Below, one piece after another: positions 34,632 through 44,101 of a stretch of DNA of 45,265 bases. The stretch spans positions 1 to 45,265 of the forward strand of contig NZ_MWSM01000001.1 in the NCBI RefSeq assembly GCF_002087075.1, written 5' to 3'. How positions within the stretch are numbered: the stretch's first letter is position 1; the number at the start of each line of letters is the position of its first letter. Origin of the DNA: Streptococcus pseudopneumoniae ATCC BAA-960 = CCUG 49455 (lineage in GTDB: Bacteria; Bacillota; Bacilli; Lactobacillales; Streptococcaceae). Under the pieces are notes generated by a model. The model was not told where the DNA came from and searched no databases. It was given only the letters and a program-made list of their open reading frames with translations. Made by a program: the position numbers and the translations under genes.

Positions 34632-35324
34632 ATGTCAATCATTGAAATGAGAGATGTCGTTAAAAAATACGACAACGGAACGACTGCCCTACGCGGTGTT
34701 TCGGTCAGCGTTCAACCGGGGGAATTTGCTTACATCGTAGGACCTTCAGGAGCAGGGAAGTCAACCTTTATTCGTTCTCTGTATCGTGAAGTAAAAATCG
34801 ATAAAGGAAGCCTATCAGTTGCTGGTTTTAATCTGGTTAAGATCAAAAAGAAAGATGTCCCGCTTCTACGTCGTAGTGTTGGGGTTGTCTTCCAGGATTA
34901 TAAATTGTTACCAAAGAAAACTGTCTATGAAAATATTGCTTACGCTATGGAAGTAATCGGGGAAAATCGCCGTAATATCAAAAAACGTGTGATGGAAGTT
35001 TTAGACTTGGTTGGGTTGAAGCACAAGGTTCGTTCTTTCCCAAATGAGCTCTCAGGTGGAGAGCAACAGCGGATTGCGATTGCACGTGCTATTGTAAACA
35101 ATCCAAAAGTATTGATAGCCGATGAACCAACAGGAAACCTGGACCCTGATAATTCATGGGAAATTATGAATCTCTTGGAACGGATTAACCTACAAGGGAC
35201 AACTATTTTGATGGCGACTCATAATAGCCAGATTGTAAATACCTTGCGCCACCGTGTCATTGCCATTGAAAATGGCCGTGTTGTTCGTGACGAATCAAAA
35301 GGAGAGTATGGATACGATGATTAG
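34632..35324 (+). CDS. ftsE: Cell division ATP-binding protein FtsE
   Basis: ABC ATPase (230 aa) that works with FtsX to regulate PcsB peptidoglycan hydrolase at the septum in streptococci. Walker A VGPSGAGKSTF, Q-loop GVVFQDYKLLP, signature LSGGEQQRIAIARAI, Walker B VLIADEPTGNLDP, switch MATHNSQ. Cytosolic, membrane-bound through FtsX. The ftsX start is inside its last codons. Confidence 0.96.
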   Translation: MSIIEMRDVVKKYDNGTTALRGVSVSVQPGEFAYIVGPSGAGKSTFIRSLYREVKIDKGSLSVAGFNLVKIKKKDVPLLRRSVGVVFQDYKLLPKKTVYENIAYAMEVIGENRRNIKKRVMEVLDLVGLKHKVRSFPNELSGGEQQRIAIARAIVNNPKVLIADEPTGNLDPDNSWEIMNLLERINLQGTTILMATHNSQIVNTLRHRVIAIENGRVVRDESKGEYGYDD

Positions 35325-36243
35325 TAGATTTTTTCGCCATTTATTTGAAGCCTTAAAAAGTTTGAAACGAAATGGTTGGATGACAGTAGCTGCTGTCAGT
35401 TCAGTCATGATTACTTTGACCTTGGTGGCAATATTTGCATCTGTTATTTTTAATACAGCGAAACTAGCTACAGATATTGAAAATAATGTCCGTGTAGTAG
35501 TTTATATCCGAAAGGATGTGGAAGATAACAGTCAGACAATTGAAAAAGAAGGTCAAACTGTTACAAATAATGACTACCACAAGGTATATGATTCTTTGAA
35601 GAACATGTCTACGGTTAAGAGTGTTACCTTTTCAAGTAAAGAAGAACAATATGAAAAGTTAACCGAGACAATGGGAGATAACTGGAAAATCTTTGAAGGA
35701 GATGCCAATCCTCTCTATGATGCCTATATTGTAGAGGCAAATACTCCAAATGATGTAAAAACTATAGCCGAAGATGCTAAAAAAATTGAAGGTGTCTCTG
35801 AGGTTCAAGATGGCGGTGCCAATACAGAAAGACTCTTCAAGTTAGCTTCATTTATCCGTGTTTGGGGACTAGGGATTGCTGCCTTGTTAATTTTTGTCGC
35901 AGTTTTCTTGATTTCAAATACCATTCGTATTACTATTATTTCCCGCAGTCGCGAAATTCAAATCATGCGCTTGGTCGGAGCTAAAAACAGTTATATTCGT
36001 GGACCGTTCTTGTTAGAAGGAGCCTTTATCGGTTTATTGGGAGCTATCGCACCATCTGTTTTGGTCTTTATTGTTTATCAAATGGTTTACCAATCTGTTA
36101 ACAAATCGTTGGTAGGACAAAATCTATCTATGATTAGTCCAGATTTATTTAGTCCGTTGATGATTGCCCTACTATTTGTGATTGGAATTTTTATTGGTTC
36201 ACTGGGATCAGGAATATCCATGCGTCGATTCTTGAAAATTTAG
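35317..36243 (+). CDS. ftsX: Cell division membrane protein FtsX
   Basis: Integral membrane partner of FtsE (308 aa). An N-terminal helix follows RRNGW-like basic start (SLKRNGWMTVAAVSSVMITLTL, residues 17-38). An extracellular domain, roughly 60-165, receives PcsB. Three C-terminal helices begin GIAALLIFVAVFLISNTIRIT, with the SRSREIQIMRLVGAK coupling region. The ATG 35317 overlaps the ftsE stop (ATGATTAG); an earlier ATG at 35308 is also in frame. Essential in pneumococcus. Confidence 0.94.
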   Translation: MISRFFRHLFEALKSLKRNGWMTVAAVSSVMITLTLVAIFASVIFNTAKLATDIENNVRVVVYIRKDVEDNSQTIEKEGQTVTNNDYHKVYDSLKNMSTVKSVTFSSKEEQYEKLTETMGDNWKIFEGDANPLYDAYIVEANTPNDVKTIAEDAKKIEGVSEVQDGGANTERLFKLASFIRVWGLGIAALLIFVAVFLISNTIRITIISRSREIQIMRLVGAKNSYIRGPFLLEGAFIGLLGAIAPSVLVFIVYQMVYQSVNKSLVGQNLSMISPDLFSPLMIALLFVIGIFIGSLGSGISMRRFLKI

Positions 36244-36263
36244 GTAAAATAATTACTTTTATG

Positions 36264-36288
36264 AGGAGGTTGTAAAATCTCCTTTTTT
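36264..36288 (+). terminator. ftsEX terminator
   Basis: AGGAG/CTCCT stem followed by T6. Confidence 0.65.
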
Positions 36289-36318
36289 GCTACAAAAATT
36301 TTAGAAAAGGGACTTCTA

Positions 36319-36457
36319 ATACTCAATGAAAATCAAAGAGCAAACTAGGTAGCTCGCCACAGGATGCTCAAAATACTGATTTGAGGTTGTAGAAAGTCAG
36401 TCACATATATACGGTAAGACGACGCTGACGTGGTTTGAAGAGATTTTCGAAGAGTAT
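36319..36457 (-). repeat. BOX element (reverse orientation, long form)
   Basis: ATACTCAATGAAAATCAAAG to GAGATTTTCGAAGAGTAT, 139 nt, containing ACGGTAAGACGACGCTGACG near the boxA end. Between ftsX and ptsG. The rest of the 36244-36643 gap holds a terminator, the ptsG promoter and its palindrome. Confidence 0.85.
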
Positions 36458-36556
36458 AAAGAAGTTGCTCAGAGAAGATTCTTGATGGCTAATTTGAACT
36501 TGAAATTTAGCACCTAGAAAATTTTTGAAAAAAGAGGATTTTTTTGAATAAAAGCC

Positions 36557-36584
36557 TTTACAAAAAAAATTAAAGTGGTATAAT
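36557..36584 (+). promoter_or_regulatory. ptsG promoter
   Basis: -35 TTTACA (36557-36562) and extended -10 TGGTATAAT (36576-36584), 16-nt spacer. Confidence 0.72.
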
Positions 36585-36598
36585 TAAATCATAAAAGG

Positions 36599-36624
36599 TG
36601 CAAACGTTTTCGTAAAACGTTTGC
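36599..36624 (+). promoter_or_regulatory. Perfect palindrome in the ptsG leader, cre-like
   Basis: GCAAACGTTTT and AAAACGTTTGC flank CGT (36600-36624), a perfect 11-bp inverted repeat about 16 nt after the -10. TGCAAACGTTTTCG also matches the cre consensus at 12 of 14. Likely a CcpA or other repressor operator over the transcription start region. Confidence 0.6.
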
Positions 36625-36643
36625 CTAAATAAAGGAGATTTGA

Positions 36644-38824
36644 ATGATGAAAGATACATTCAAAAATGTCTTGTCTTTCGAATTTTGGCAAAAATTCGGT
36701 AAGGCTTTGATGGTGGTTATCGCGGTTATGCCGGCTGCTGGTTTGATGATTTCAATCGGTAAGTCTATCGTGATGATTAACCCTAACTTTGCTCCACTCG
36801 TTATTACTGGTGGTGTCCTAGAGCAAATCGGTTGGGGGGTTATCGTTAACCTTCATATCTTGTTTGCCCTCGCTATTGGAGGAAGCTGGGCTAAGGAACG
36901 TGCTGGTGGTGCGTTTGCGGCAGGTCTTGCCTTTATCCTAATCAACCGTATCACTGGTACAATCTTTGGTGTATCAGGAGACATGTTGAAGAATCCAGAA
37001 GCTATGGTAACAACTCTCTTTGGTGGATCAATCAAAGTTGCTGATTACTTCATTAGTGTTATGGAAGCTCCAGCACTTAACATGGGTGTATTCGTAGGGA
37101 TTATTTCTGGTTTTATTGGAGCAACTGCTTACAATAAATACTATAACTTCCGTAAGCTTCCTGATGCACTTTCATTCTTTAACGGAAAACGTTTTGTACC
37201 ATTTGTAGTTATTCTTCGTTCAGTAATTGCTGCAATTCTACTTTCAGCTTTCTGGCCACTTGTGCAAACTGGTATCAATAGCTTTGGTATTTGGATTGCC
37301 AACTCACAAGAAACTGCACCAATCCTTGCACCATTCTTGTATGGTACTTTGGAACGTTTGCTCTTGCCATTTGGTCTTCACCATATGTTGACTATCCCAA
37401 TGAACTACACAGCTCTTGGTGGTACTTATGACATTTTAACTGGTGCAGCTAAAGGTACTCAAGTATTCGGTCAAGACCCACTATGGCTTGCATGGGTAAC
37501 AGACCTTGTAAACCTCAAAGGTACAGATGCAAGTCACTACCAACAATTGTTAGATACTGTTCACCCAGCTCGTTTTAAAGTTGGACAAATGATCGGTTCA
37601 TTCGGTATCTTGATGGGTGTGATCGTGGCTATCTACCGTAATGTCGATGCTGACAAGAAACACAAATATAAAGGTATGATGATTGCGACAGCTCTTGCAA
37701 CATTCTTGACAGGGGTTACTGAACCAATCGAATACATGTTCATGTTCGTTGCAACACCTATGTATCTTGTTTACTCACTTGTTCAAGGTGCTGCCTTCGC
37801 TATGGCTGACGTTGTAAACCTACGTATGCACTCATTCGGTTCAATCGAGTTCTTGACTCGTACACCTATTGCAATCAGTGCTGGTATCGGTATGGATATC
37901 ATTAACTTCGTTTGGGTAACTGTTCTCTTTGCCGTAATCATGTATTTTATCGCAAACTTCATGATTCAAAAATTCAACTACGCAACTTCAGGGCGTAACG
38001 GAAACTACGAAACTGCTGAAGGTTCAGAAGAATCTAGTAGCGAAGTGAAAGTTGCAGCAGGCTCTCAAGCTGTAAACATCATCAACCTTCTTGGTGGACG
38101 TGCAAATATCGTTGATGTTGACGCATGTATGACTCGTCTTCGTGTAACTGTTAAAGATGCAGATAAAGTAGGAAATGCAGAGCAATGGAAAGCAGAAGGA
38201 GCTATGGGTCTTGTCATGAAAGGACAAGGGGTTCAAGCTATCTACGGACCAAAAGCTGACGTATTGAAATCTGATATCCAAGATATCCTTGATTCAGGTG
38301 AAATCATTCCTGAAACTCTTCCAAGCCAAATGACTGAAGCACAACAAAACACTGTTCACTTCAAAGGTCTTACTGAGGAAGTTTACTCAGTAGCAGACGG
38401 TCAAGTTGTTGCTTTGGAACAAGTAAAAGATCCAGTATTTGCTCAAAAAATGATGGGTGATGGATTTGCAGTAGAACCTGCAAATGGAAACATTGTATCT
38501 CCAGTTTCAGGTACTGTATCAAGCATCTTCCCAACAAAACATGCTCTTGGTATTGTGACTGAATCAGGTCTTGAAGTATTGGTTCACATTGGTTTGGACA
38601 CAGTAAGTCTTGAAGGTAAACCATTTACAGTTCATGTTGCTGAAGGACAAAAAGTTGCAGCAGGAGATCTCCTTGTCACAGCTGACTTGGATGCTATCCG
38701 TGCAGCAGGACGTGAAACTTCAACAGTAGTTGTCTTCACAAATGGTGATGCAATTAAATCAGTTAAATTAGAAAAAACAGGTTCTCTTGCAGCTAAAACA
38801 GCAGTTGCTAAAGTAGAATTGTAA
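36644..38824 (+). CDS. ptsG: Glucose-type PTS EIICBA
   Basis: Fused phosphotransferase (726 aa) that imports and phosphorylates glucose or a close analogue. Order IIC-IIB-IIA: membrane IIC (about residues 1-450; GGSWAKERAGGAFAAGLAF, LLPFGLHHML, TGVTEPIEYMFMF), IIB with phospho-Cys in NIVDVDACMTRLRV (about 500), and IIA with phospho-His in VLVHIGLDTVSLEGKPF (about 645). The glucose/N-acetylglucosamine branch cannot be split by eye; the Glc name follows common pneumococcal usage. The promoter has a palindrome fitting carbon control. Confidence 0.88.
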   Translation: MMKDTFKNVLSFEFWQKFGKALMVVIAVMPAAGLMISIGKSIVMINPNFAPLVITGGVLEQIGWGVIVNLHILFALAIGGSWAKERAGGAFAAGLAFILINRITGTIFGVSGDMLKNPEAMVTTLFGGSIKVADYFISVMEAPALNMGVFVGIISGFIGATAYNKYYNFRKLPDALSFFNGKRFVPFVVILRSVIAAILLSAFWPLVQTGINSFGIWIANSQETAPILAPFLYGTLERLLLPFGLHHMLTIPMNYTALGGTYDILTGAAKGTQVFGQDPLWLAWVTDLVNLKGTDASHYQQLLDTVHPARFKVGQMIGSFGILMGVIVAIYRNVDADKKHKYKGMMIATALATFLTGVTEPIEYMFMFVATPMYLVYSLVQGAAFAMADVVNLRMHSFGSIEFLTRTPIAISAGIGMDIINFVWVTVLFAVIMYFIANFMIQKFNYATSGRNGNYETAEGSEESSSEVKVAAGSQAVNIINLLGGRANIVDVDACMTRLRVTVKDADKVGNAEQWKAEGAMGLVMKGQGVQAIYGPKADVLKSDIQDILDSGEIIPETLPSQMTEAQQNTVHFKGLTEEVYSVADGQVVALEQVKDPVFAQKMMGDGFAVEPANGNIVSPVSGTVSSIFPTKHALGIVTESGLEVLVHIGLDTVSLEGKPFTVHVAEGQKVAAGDLLVTADLDAIRAAGRETSTVVVFTNGDAIKSVKLEKTGSLAAKTAVAKVEL

Positions 38825-38831
38825 TATACTT

Positions 38832-38864
38832 GAGGTTGGAAGCTGTATTCCAACCTCTTATTTT
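38832..38864 (+). terminator. ptsG terminator
   Basis: Nine-base stem GAGGTTGGA/TCCAACCTC followed by TTATTTTG; the next gene starts close behind. Confidence 0.75.
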
Positions 38865-38875
38865 GGGAGAAAAGA

Positions 38876-39691
38876 ATGAAATTTTTAACACTCAATACTC
38901 ATAGTTGGATGGAAAAAGAAGCTGAGGAAAAATTCCAGATTTTGCTTGAGGATATTCTTGAAAAAGACTATGATTTGATTTGTTTCCAAGAAATCAATCA
39001 GGAGATCACTTCGCCAGAGGTGGAGGTTAATGACCTTTATCAAGCTTTGCCAGCAGCTGAGCCTATTCACCAAGATCACTATGTTAGACTCTTGGTTGAA
39101 AAGTTGTCTGAGCAAGGGAAAAATTACTACTGGACTTGGGCCTATAACCATATCGGTTATGATCGCTACCATGAAGGTGTAGCTATCTTGTCTAAAAAAC
39201 CTATTGAAGCCAGAGAAATTTTGGTTTCAGATGTGGATGATCCAACAGACTATCATACTCGTCGTGTTGCTTTGGCTGAAACTGTAGTTGATGGTAAGGA
39301 GCTTGCAGTTGCAAGTGTCCACCTTTCTTGGTGGGATAAAGGTTTCCAAGAAGAATGGGCACGATTTGAGAATGTCTTGAAAGAATTGAACAAGCCACTT
39401 TTACTAGCTGGAGATTTCAACAACCCAGCTGGACAGGAAGGCTACCAAGCTATTTTGGCTAGTCCATTAGGCTTACAAGACGCTTTTGAAGTTGCTCAAG
39501 AGAAAAGCGGTAGCTATACCGTTCCACCAGAAATTGATGGCTGGAAAGGGAACACTGAACCCCTTCGAATCGATTATGTCTTTACTACCAAAGAGTTAGC
39601 GGTGGAAAATTTACATGTCGTATTTGATGGTAACAAGAGTCCACAAGTCAGTGATCACTATGGCTTGAGTGCTATTTTAAACTGGAAATAA
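38876..39691 (+). CDS. Endonuclease/exonuclease/phosphatase family protein
   Basis: Mg-dependent phosphodiesterase or phosphatase fold (271 aa): LTLNTHSW at the N-terminus, DLICFQEINQEI (catalytic Glu), GYDRYHEGVAILS, VASVHLSWWDKG (His), LLAGDFNNPAG (Asp/Asn) and the final VSDHYGLSAIL (Asp-His). All family catalytic motifs are present. Substrate unknown; relatives range from DNase I to sphingomyelinases. No signal peptide, so cytosolic. 12 nt after the ptsG terminator, and it may be read through. Confidence 0.88.
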   Translation: MKFLTLNTHSWMEKEAEEKFQILLEDILEKDYDLICFQEINQEITSPEVEVNDLYQALPAAEPIHQDHYVRLLVEKLSEQGKNYYWTWAYNHIGYDRYHEGVAILSKKPIEAREILVSDVDDPTDYHTRRVALAETVVDGKELAVASVHLSWWDKGFQEEWARFENVLKELNKPLLLAGDFNNPAGQEGYQAILASPLGLQDAFEVAQEKSGSYTVPPEIDGWKGNTEPLRIDYVFTTKELAVENLHVVFDGNKSPQVSDHYGLSAILNWK

Positions 39692-39697
39692 TAACTG

Positions 39698-39802
39698 ATA
39701 CTCTTCGAAAATCAAATTCAAACCACGTCAACGTCGCCTTGCCGTACTCAAGTACAGCCTGCGGCTAGTTTCCTAGTTTGATCTTTGATTTTCATTGAGT
39801 AT
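39698..39802 (+). repeat. BOX element
   Basis: ATACTCTTCGAAAATCAAAT to TTTGATTTTCATTGAGTAT, about 105 nt, the short form. Directly after the stop of the preceding gene. Confidence 0.85.
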
Positions 39803-39900
39803 GAAAAGAGGTTGGAACCATGAAATTCTAGCCTTTTTATTATTAGAGAAGCTACTGGAAATAGCCTAAATAAGTGAGACTACTGTAATGGAATAAAATA

Positions 39901-39909
39901 TGGTATAAT
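39901..39909 (+). promoter_or_regulatory. Helicase gene extended -10 promoter
   Basis: TGGTATAAT, 28 nt before the start codon; RBS AGAGGA. Confidence 0.65.
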
Positions 39910-39937
39910 TGATAAGATAGATAGAATAGAGGATATT

Positions 39938-41281
39938 ATGTCATTTACGAAATTTCAATTTAAAAACTATATTAGAGAGGCCTTGGAGGAGTTAAAATTT
40001 ACAGCTCCAACAGAGGTGCAAGACAAATTGATTCCTATTGTTTTGGCAGGTAGAGATTTGGTTGGAGAATCAAAAACAGGTTCAGGTAAGACTCACACTT
40101 TCTTGTTACCGATTTTCCAGCAATTAGATGAAGCTAGCGATAGTGTACAGGCAGTGATTACTGCACCGAGTCGTGAGTTGGCTACTCAAATTTACCAAGC
40201 AGCCCGTCAGATTGCTGCCCACTCAGACGTGGAAGTTCGTGTGGTTAATTATGTGGGTGGTACGGATAAGGCTCGTCAGATTGAGAAATTGGCAAGCGAT
40301 CAGCCTCATATTGTTATTGGAACACCAGGCCGTATTTACGACTTGGTTAAATCCGGTGATTTGGCTATTCACAAGGCCAAGACCTTTGTTGTTGATGAAG
40401 CAGACATGACCTTGGATATGGGATTCTTGGAAACTGTTGATAAGATTGCTGGCAGTCTTTCAAAAGACTTGCAATTCATGGTCTTCTCAGCGACTATTCC
40501 GCAAAAACTGCAACCATTCTTGAAAAAATACTTATCAAATCCAGTTATGGAGAAAATCAAGACCAAAACGATCATTTCTGATACCATTGATAATTGGTTG
40601 ATTTCTACTAAGGGACGTGATAAGAATGCTCAAATTTACCAGTTGACTCAGTTGATGCAACCGTATTTGGCAATGATTTTTGTTAACACTAAAACGCGTG
40701 CTGATGAATTGCATTCTTACCTGACTGCTCAAGGCTTGAAGGTGGCAAAAATTCATGGGGATATTGCCCCTCGTGAGCGCAAGCGTATCATGAATCAGGT
40801 GAAAAATCTGGATTTTGAGTACATTGTCGCAACAGACTTGGCAGCGCGTGGGATTGACATTGAAGGTGTCAGCCATGTCATCAATGATGCCATTCCGCAA
40901 GATTTGTCCTTCTTTGTTCATCGAGTTGGTCGTACTGGAAGAAATGGCCTACCAGGCACAGCCATTACCCTTTATCAGCCAAGTGATGACTCGGATATCC
41001 GTGAGTTGGAGAAATTGGGAATCAAGTTTACTCCTAAGATGGTCAAAGATGGAGAATTCCAAGATACCTATGACCGTGATCGTCGTGCTAATCGTGAGAA
41101 GAAGCAAGATAAGCTTGATATTGAAATGATTGGTCTGGTCAAAAAGAAAAAGAAAAAAGTCAAACCGGGTTATAAGAAGAAAATTCAATGGGCGGTTGAT
41201 GAAAAGCGCCGCAAAACCAAGCGTGCTGAAAATCGCGCTCGCGGTCGTGCAGAGCGTAAAGCGAAACGCCAAACATTTTAA
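39938..41281 (+). CDS. DEAD-box RNA helicase
   Basis: ATP-dependent RNA helicase (447 aa), CshB/YfmL-like. Q motif FTAPTEVQDKLIPIVLAG, Walker A SKTGSGKTH, PSRELATQ, GGTD, TPGRI, DEAD in VVDEADMTLD, SAT in VFSATIP, then in domain 2 IFVNTKTRADEL, TDLAARGIDIEGV and HRVGRTGRNG. The tail from about residue 390 is very basic (KKKKKKVKPGYKKK and RAENRARGRAERKAKR), for RNA binding. Cold-adaptation or ribosome-assembly helper by family; exact role unknown. Confidence 0.93.
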   Translation: MSFTKFQFKNYIREALEELKFTAPTEVQDKLIPIVLAGRDLVGESKTGSGKTHTFLLPIFQQLDEASDSVQAVITAPSRELATQIYQAARQIAAHSDVEVRVVNYVGGTDKARQIEKLASDQPHIVIGTPGRIYDLVKSGDLAIHKAKTFVVDEADMTLDMGFLETVDKIAGSLSKDLQFMVFSATIPQKLQPFLKKYLSNPVMEKIKTKTIISDTIDNWLISTKGRDKNAQIYQLTQLMQPYLAMIFVNTKTRADELHSYLTAQGLKVAKIHGDIAPRERKRIMNQVKNLDFEYIVATDLAARGIDIEGVSHVINDAIPQDLSFFVHRVGRTGRNGLPGTAITLYQPSDDSDIRELEKLGIKFTPKMVKDGEFQDTYDRDRRANREKKQDKLDIEMIGLVKKKKKKVKPGYKKKIQWAVDEKRRKTKRAENRARGRAERKAKRQTF

Positions 41282-41289
41282 TAGAAATT

Positions 41290-41315
41290 GTTGGAGTACT
41301 GAACTCCAACTTTTT
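41290..41315 (+). terminator. Helicase gene terminator
   Basis: Stem GTTGGAGT/ACTCCAAC with T5. Confidence 0.85.
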
Positions 41316-41380
41316 GCTTTATGAGAACGAACTATCTAAACCGAAATATCACATTAAAGACTGCAAATTGCGCTAAAAAA

Positions 41381-41389
41381 TGGTATAAT
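41381..41389 (+). promoter_or_regulatory. metK extended -10 promoter
   Basis: TGGTATAAT a few bases before the SMK box. Confidence 0.7.
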
Positions 41390-41395
41390 GATAAA

Positions 41396-41488
41396 GTTAT
41401 ATAGTCCCGATAAGATGGTAGGCATTTATCACTAAGAGTTTTCCTACCAGTACTTTGTAACTCTATAACACTATTTTTAAGGGGGGAC
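41396..41488 (+). ncRNA. SMK box (SAM-III) riboswitch
   Basis: Leader of metK in the Lactobacillales layout. GTTATATAG (41396) pairs with CTCTATAAC (41461), GGTAGG (41417) pairs with CCTACC (41443), and anti-SD GTCCC (41404-41408) pairs with GGGAC in the SD (41484-41488). With SAM bound, the ribosome-binding site is masked, giving translational feedback. Confidence 0.9.
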
Positions 41489-41494
41489 ATTTTT

Positions 41495-42685
41495 ATGTCA
41501 GAACGTAAATTATTCACGTCTGAATCTGTATCTGAGGGGCATCCAGATAAGATTGCAGACCAAATTTCAGATGCGATTTTGGATGCTATTTTAGCAGAGG
41601 ATCCAGAGGCGCACGTTGCTGCTGAGACAGCTGTCTATACTGGTTCCGTCCACGTTTTTGGTGAAATTTCTACAAATGCCTATGTGGATATTAACCGTGT
41701 GGTTCGTGATACCATTGCAGAGATTGGTTATACCAATACAGAATATGGTTTTTCTGCTGAGACAGTGGGAGTTCATCCGTCACTTGTTGAGCAGTCACCA
41801 GATATTGCCCAAGGTGTTAACGAAGCCTTGGAGGTTCGTGGAAATGCAGACCAAGATCCACTTGATTTGATCGGTGCTGGAGACCAAGGGCTCATGTTTG
41901 GATTTGCAGTGGATGAAACAGAAGAGCTCATGCCATTGCCAATCTCACTCAGTCATAAATTGGTTCGTCGTCTGGCAGAACTTCGTAAATCTGGAGAAAT
42001 TAGCTATCTCCGTCCAGATGCAAAATCACAAGTTACAGTTGAGTACGATGAAAATGACCGTCCGGTACGTGTAGATACAGTCGTTATTTCTACTCAGCAT
42101 GATCCAGAGGCTACTAATGAACAAATCCATCAAGATGTGATTGACAAGGTCATCAAAGAAGTTATTCCATCTTCTTATCTCGATGATAAGACAAAATTCT
42201 TTATCAATCCGACAGGTCGTTTTGTAATCGGTGGTCCTCAAGGGGACTCAGGTTTGACTGGTCGTAAGATTATTGTAGATACTTATGGTGGCTACTCTCG
42301 TCATGGTGGTGGTGCCTTCTCTGGTAAGGATGCGACTAAGGTGGACCGTTCTGCCTCATATGCAGCTCGCTATATTGCCAAGAACTTCGTTGCAGCCGGT
42401 CTTGCTAAGAAGGCAGAAGTTCAATTGGCCTACGCTATCGGTGTTGCCCAACCTGTTTCTGTTCGTATCGATACTTTCGGTACAGGAACAGTAGCTGAAA
42501 GCAAGCTTGAAAAAGCAGCCCGTCAAATCTTTGACCTTCGCCCTGCAGGAATTATCCAAATGCTGGACCTCAAGCGTCCAATTTACCGTCAAACAGCAGC
42601 TTATGGACACATGGGACGTACAGATATTGACCTTCCATGGGAACGTTTGGACAAGGTAGACGCTTTAAAAGAAGCAGTCAAATAA
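41495..42685 (+). CDS. metK: S-adenosylmethionine synthetase
   Basis: ATP:methionine adenosyltransferase (396 aa) producing SAM. Marks: [24 protein letters not shown], the loop [12 protein letters not shown], and [23 protein letters not shown] (here [18 protein letters not shown]). RBS AAGGGGGG is the SMK-box target, so production is fed back by SAM. Confidence 0.97.
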   Translation: MSERKLFTSESVSEGHPDKIADQISDAILDAILAEDPEAHVAAETAVYTGSVHVFGEISTNAYVDINRVVRDTIAEIGYTNTEYGFSAETVGVHPSLVEQSPDIAQGVNEALEVRGNADQDPLDLIGAGDQGLMFGFAVDETEELMPLPISLSHKLVRRLAELRKSGEISYLRPDAKSQVTVEYDENDRPVRVDTVVISTQHDPEATNEQIHQDVIDKVIKEVIPSSYLDDKTKFFINPTGRFVIGGPQGDSGLTGRKIIVDTYGGYSRHGGGAFSGKDATKVDRSASYAARYIAKNFVAAGLAKKAEVQLAYAIGVAQPVSVRIDTFGTGTVAESKLEKAARQIFDLRPAGIIQMLDLKRPIYRQTAAYGHMGRTDIDLPWERLDKVDALKEAVK

Positions 42686-42691
42686 AATCTT

Positions 42692-42717
42692 AAGAGGGGG
42701 ACTTCCTCTCTTTTTTA
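42692..42717 (+). terminator. metK terminator
   Basis: AAGAGG.../CCTCTC-type stem around GGGACTT with T6. Confidence 0.7.
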
Positions 42718-42719
42718 TA

Positions 42720-43089
42720 GTTTTTAACTATACTGGGATACTGTTCTGAAAATCCATTTTGCGAAAGTAGAGATTTACATGTATTTCTTTAAAAATGCCA
42801 AAGGTTGAGATTTCTCCTCGTAATAGATAATCATGGAGATATTTCAATCCAAAGTTTTATTCGTTATCACTTGACTATTGCAAGGTTTTCTAGAGCAACA
42901 GAGTCATGGAATGGACTCATGGTTGAGATTTCTCCTTGTTGCTTGGACTTCATTCAAAAGTCTGTGACCCAAGTCTTGTTCAAACTTCCAATACACTAGC
43001 TGTTTCCATAACATGACTTCTGCACTAGACTTTCTTTTCCGAATAAATAGATAGAACCACAGAATCTAGTAAACCTAGAATTAAAATTA
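42720..43089. other. Non-genic spacer with an imperfect direct repeat
   Basis: No supported gene. A 19-nt motif beginning GGTTGAGATTTCTCC occurs at 42803-42821 and again at 42921-42939 with one mismatch. On the minus strand both copies sit in short open frames reading GEIST (one LKYLHDYLLRGEISTFGIF..., the other QQGEISTMSPF). The stretch may be a decayed repeat element. The pyrDA promoter lies at its right end. Confidence 0.45.
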
Positions 43090-43098
43090 TGGTATAAT
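43090..43098 (+). promoter_or_regulatory. pyrDA extended -10 promoter
   Basis: TGGTATAAT; transcription should begin about 25 nt before the start, leaving no room for a PyrR attenuator. Confidence 0.68.
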
Positions 43099-43132
43099 AT
43101 TAGCAATAAAAAGAATCTGGAGGATTAGAATC

Positions 43133-44068
43133 ATGGTATCAACGAAAACACAAATTGCTGGTTTTGAGTTTGACAATTGCTTGATGAATGCAGCAGGTGT
43201 GGCTTGTATGACGATAGAGGAGTTAGAAGAGGTCAAAAACTCAGCGGCAGGAACCTTTGTTACTAAGACAGCAACCTTGGACTTTCGTCAGGGAAATCCT
43301 GAGCCACGCTATCAAGATGTCCCACTTGGTTCTATCAATTCTATGGGCTTACCAAATAAGGGCTTAGACTATTATTTGGATTATCTTTTGGATTTACAGG
43401 AAAAAGAGCCAAACCGAACTTTCTTCTTATCTCTGGTTGGAATGTCTCCAGAGGAAACCCATACTATCTTGAAAAAAGTCCAAGAGAGTGATTTTCGTGG
43501 TCTGACTGAGCTAAATCTTTCCTGTCCAAATGTTCCAGGTAAACCTCAGATTGCCTATGATTTTGAGACAACACACCGGATTTTGGCAGAGGTGTTTGCC
43601 TACTTCACCAAACCTCTTGGAATTAAATTGCCACCATATTTTGATATTGTTCACTTTGACCAAGCGGCAGCTATTTTCAACAAGTATCCGCTCAAGTTTG
43701 TCAACTGCGTTAACTCTATCGGAAACGGCCTCTATATAGAAGACGAATCTGTCGTTATTCGGCCTAAGAATGGTTTTGGTGGAATTGGTGGAGAATACAT
43801 CAAACCAACTGCTTTAGCTAATGTTCACGCCTTTTATCAACGCTTAAATCCCCAGATCCAAATCATTGGAACAGGTGGCGTGTTGACTGGTCGTGATGCC
43901 TTTGAACATATTCTCTGTGGAGCGAGTATGGTGCAGGTGGGAACCACCCTTCACAAAGAAGGCGTCGGTGCCTTTGACCGCATTACCAATGAACTAAAAG
44001 CAATCATGGCGGAAAAAGGATACGAGAGCTTAGAAGATTTCCGTGGGAAATTGCGCTATATTGACTAA
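43133..44068 (+). CDS. pyrDA: Dihydroorotate dehydrogenase, class 1A (fumarate-dependent)
   Basis: FMN enzyme (311 aa) oxidising dihydroorotate to orotate for pyrimidine synthesis. Class 1A features: catalytic Cys131 in [39 protein letters not shown] near the start, [17 protein letters not shown] and [21 protein letters not shown]. It needs no PyrK partner and none is adjacent; class 1A enzymes use fumarate. RBS GGAGG. Confidence 0.95.
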   Translation: MVSTKTQIAGFEFDNCLMNAAGVACMTIEELEEVKNSAAGTFVTKTATLDFRQGNPEPRYQDVPLGSINSMGLPNKGLDYYLDYLLDLQEKEPNRTFFLSLVGMSPEETHTILKKVQESDFRGLTELNLSCPNVPGKPQIAYDFETTHRILAEVFAYFTKPLGIKLPPYFDIVHFDQAAAIFNKYPLKFVNCVNSIGNGLYIEDESVVIRPKNGFGGIGGEYIKPTALANVHAFYQRLNPQIQIIGTGGVLTGRDAFEHILCGASMVQVGTTLHKEGVGAFDRITNELKAIMAEKGYESLEDFRGKLRYID

Positions 44069-44101
44069 ATTAAATCGAAAAATCAGAAGAAAGGAGAGAA
44101 G

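Noticed and set aside
42805..42999. 64-codon plus-strand ORF between metK and pyrDA
   Set aside because: No ribosome-binding site, no recognisable motif, and it runs over the repeat motif.
43081..43132. PyrR-type attenuator before pyrDA
   Set aside because: Leader of about 25-30 nt is too short and has no hairpin.
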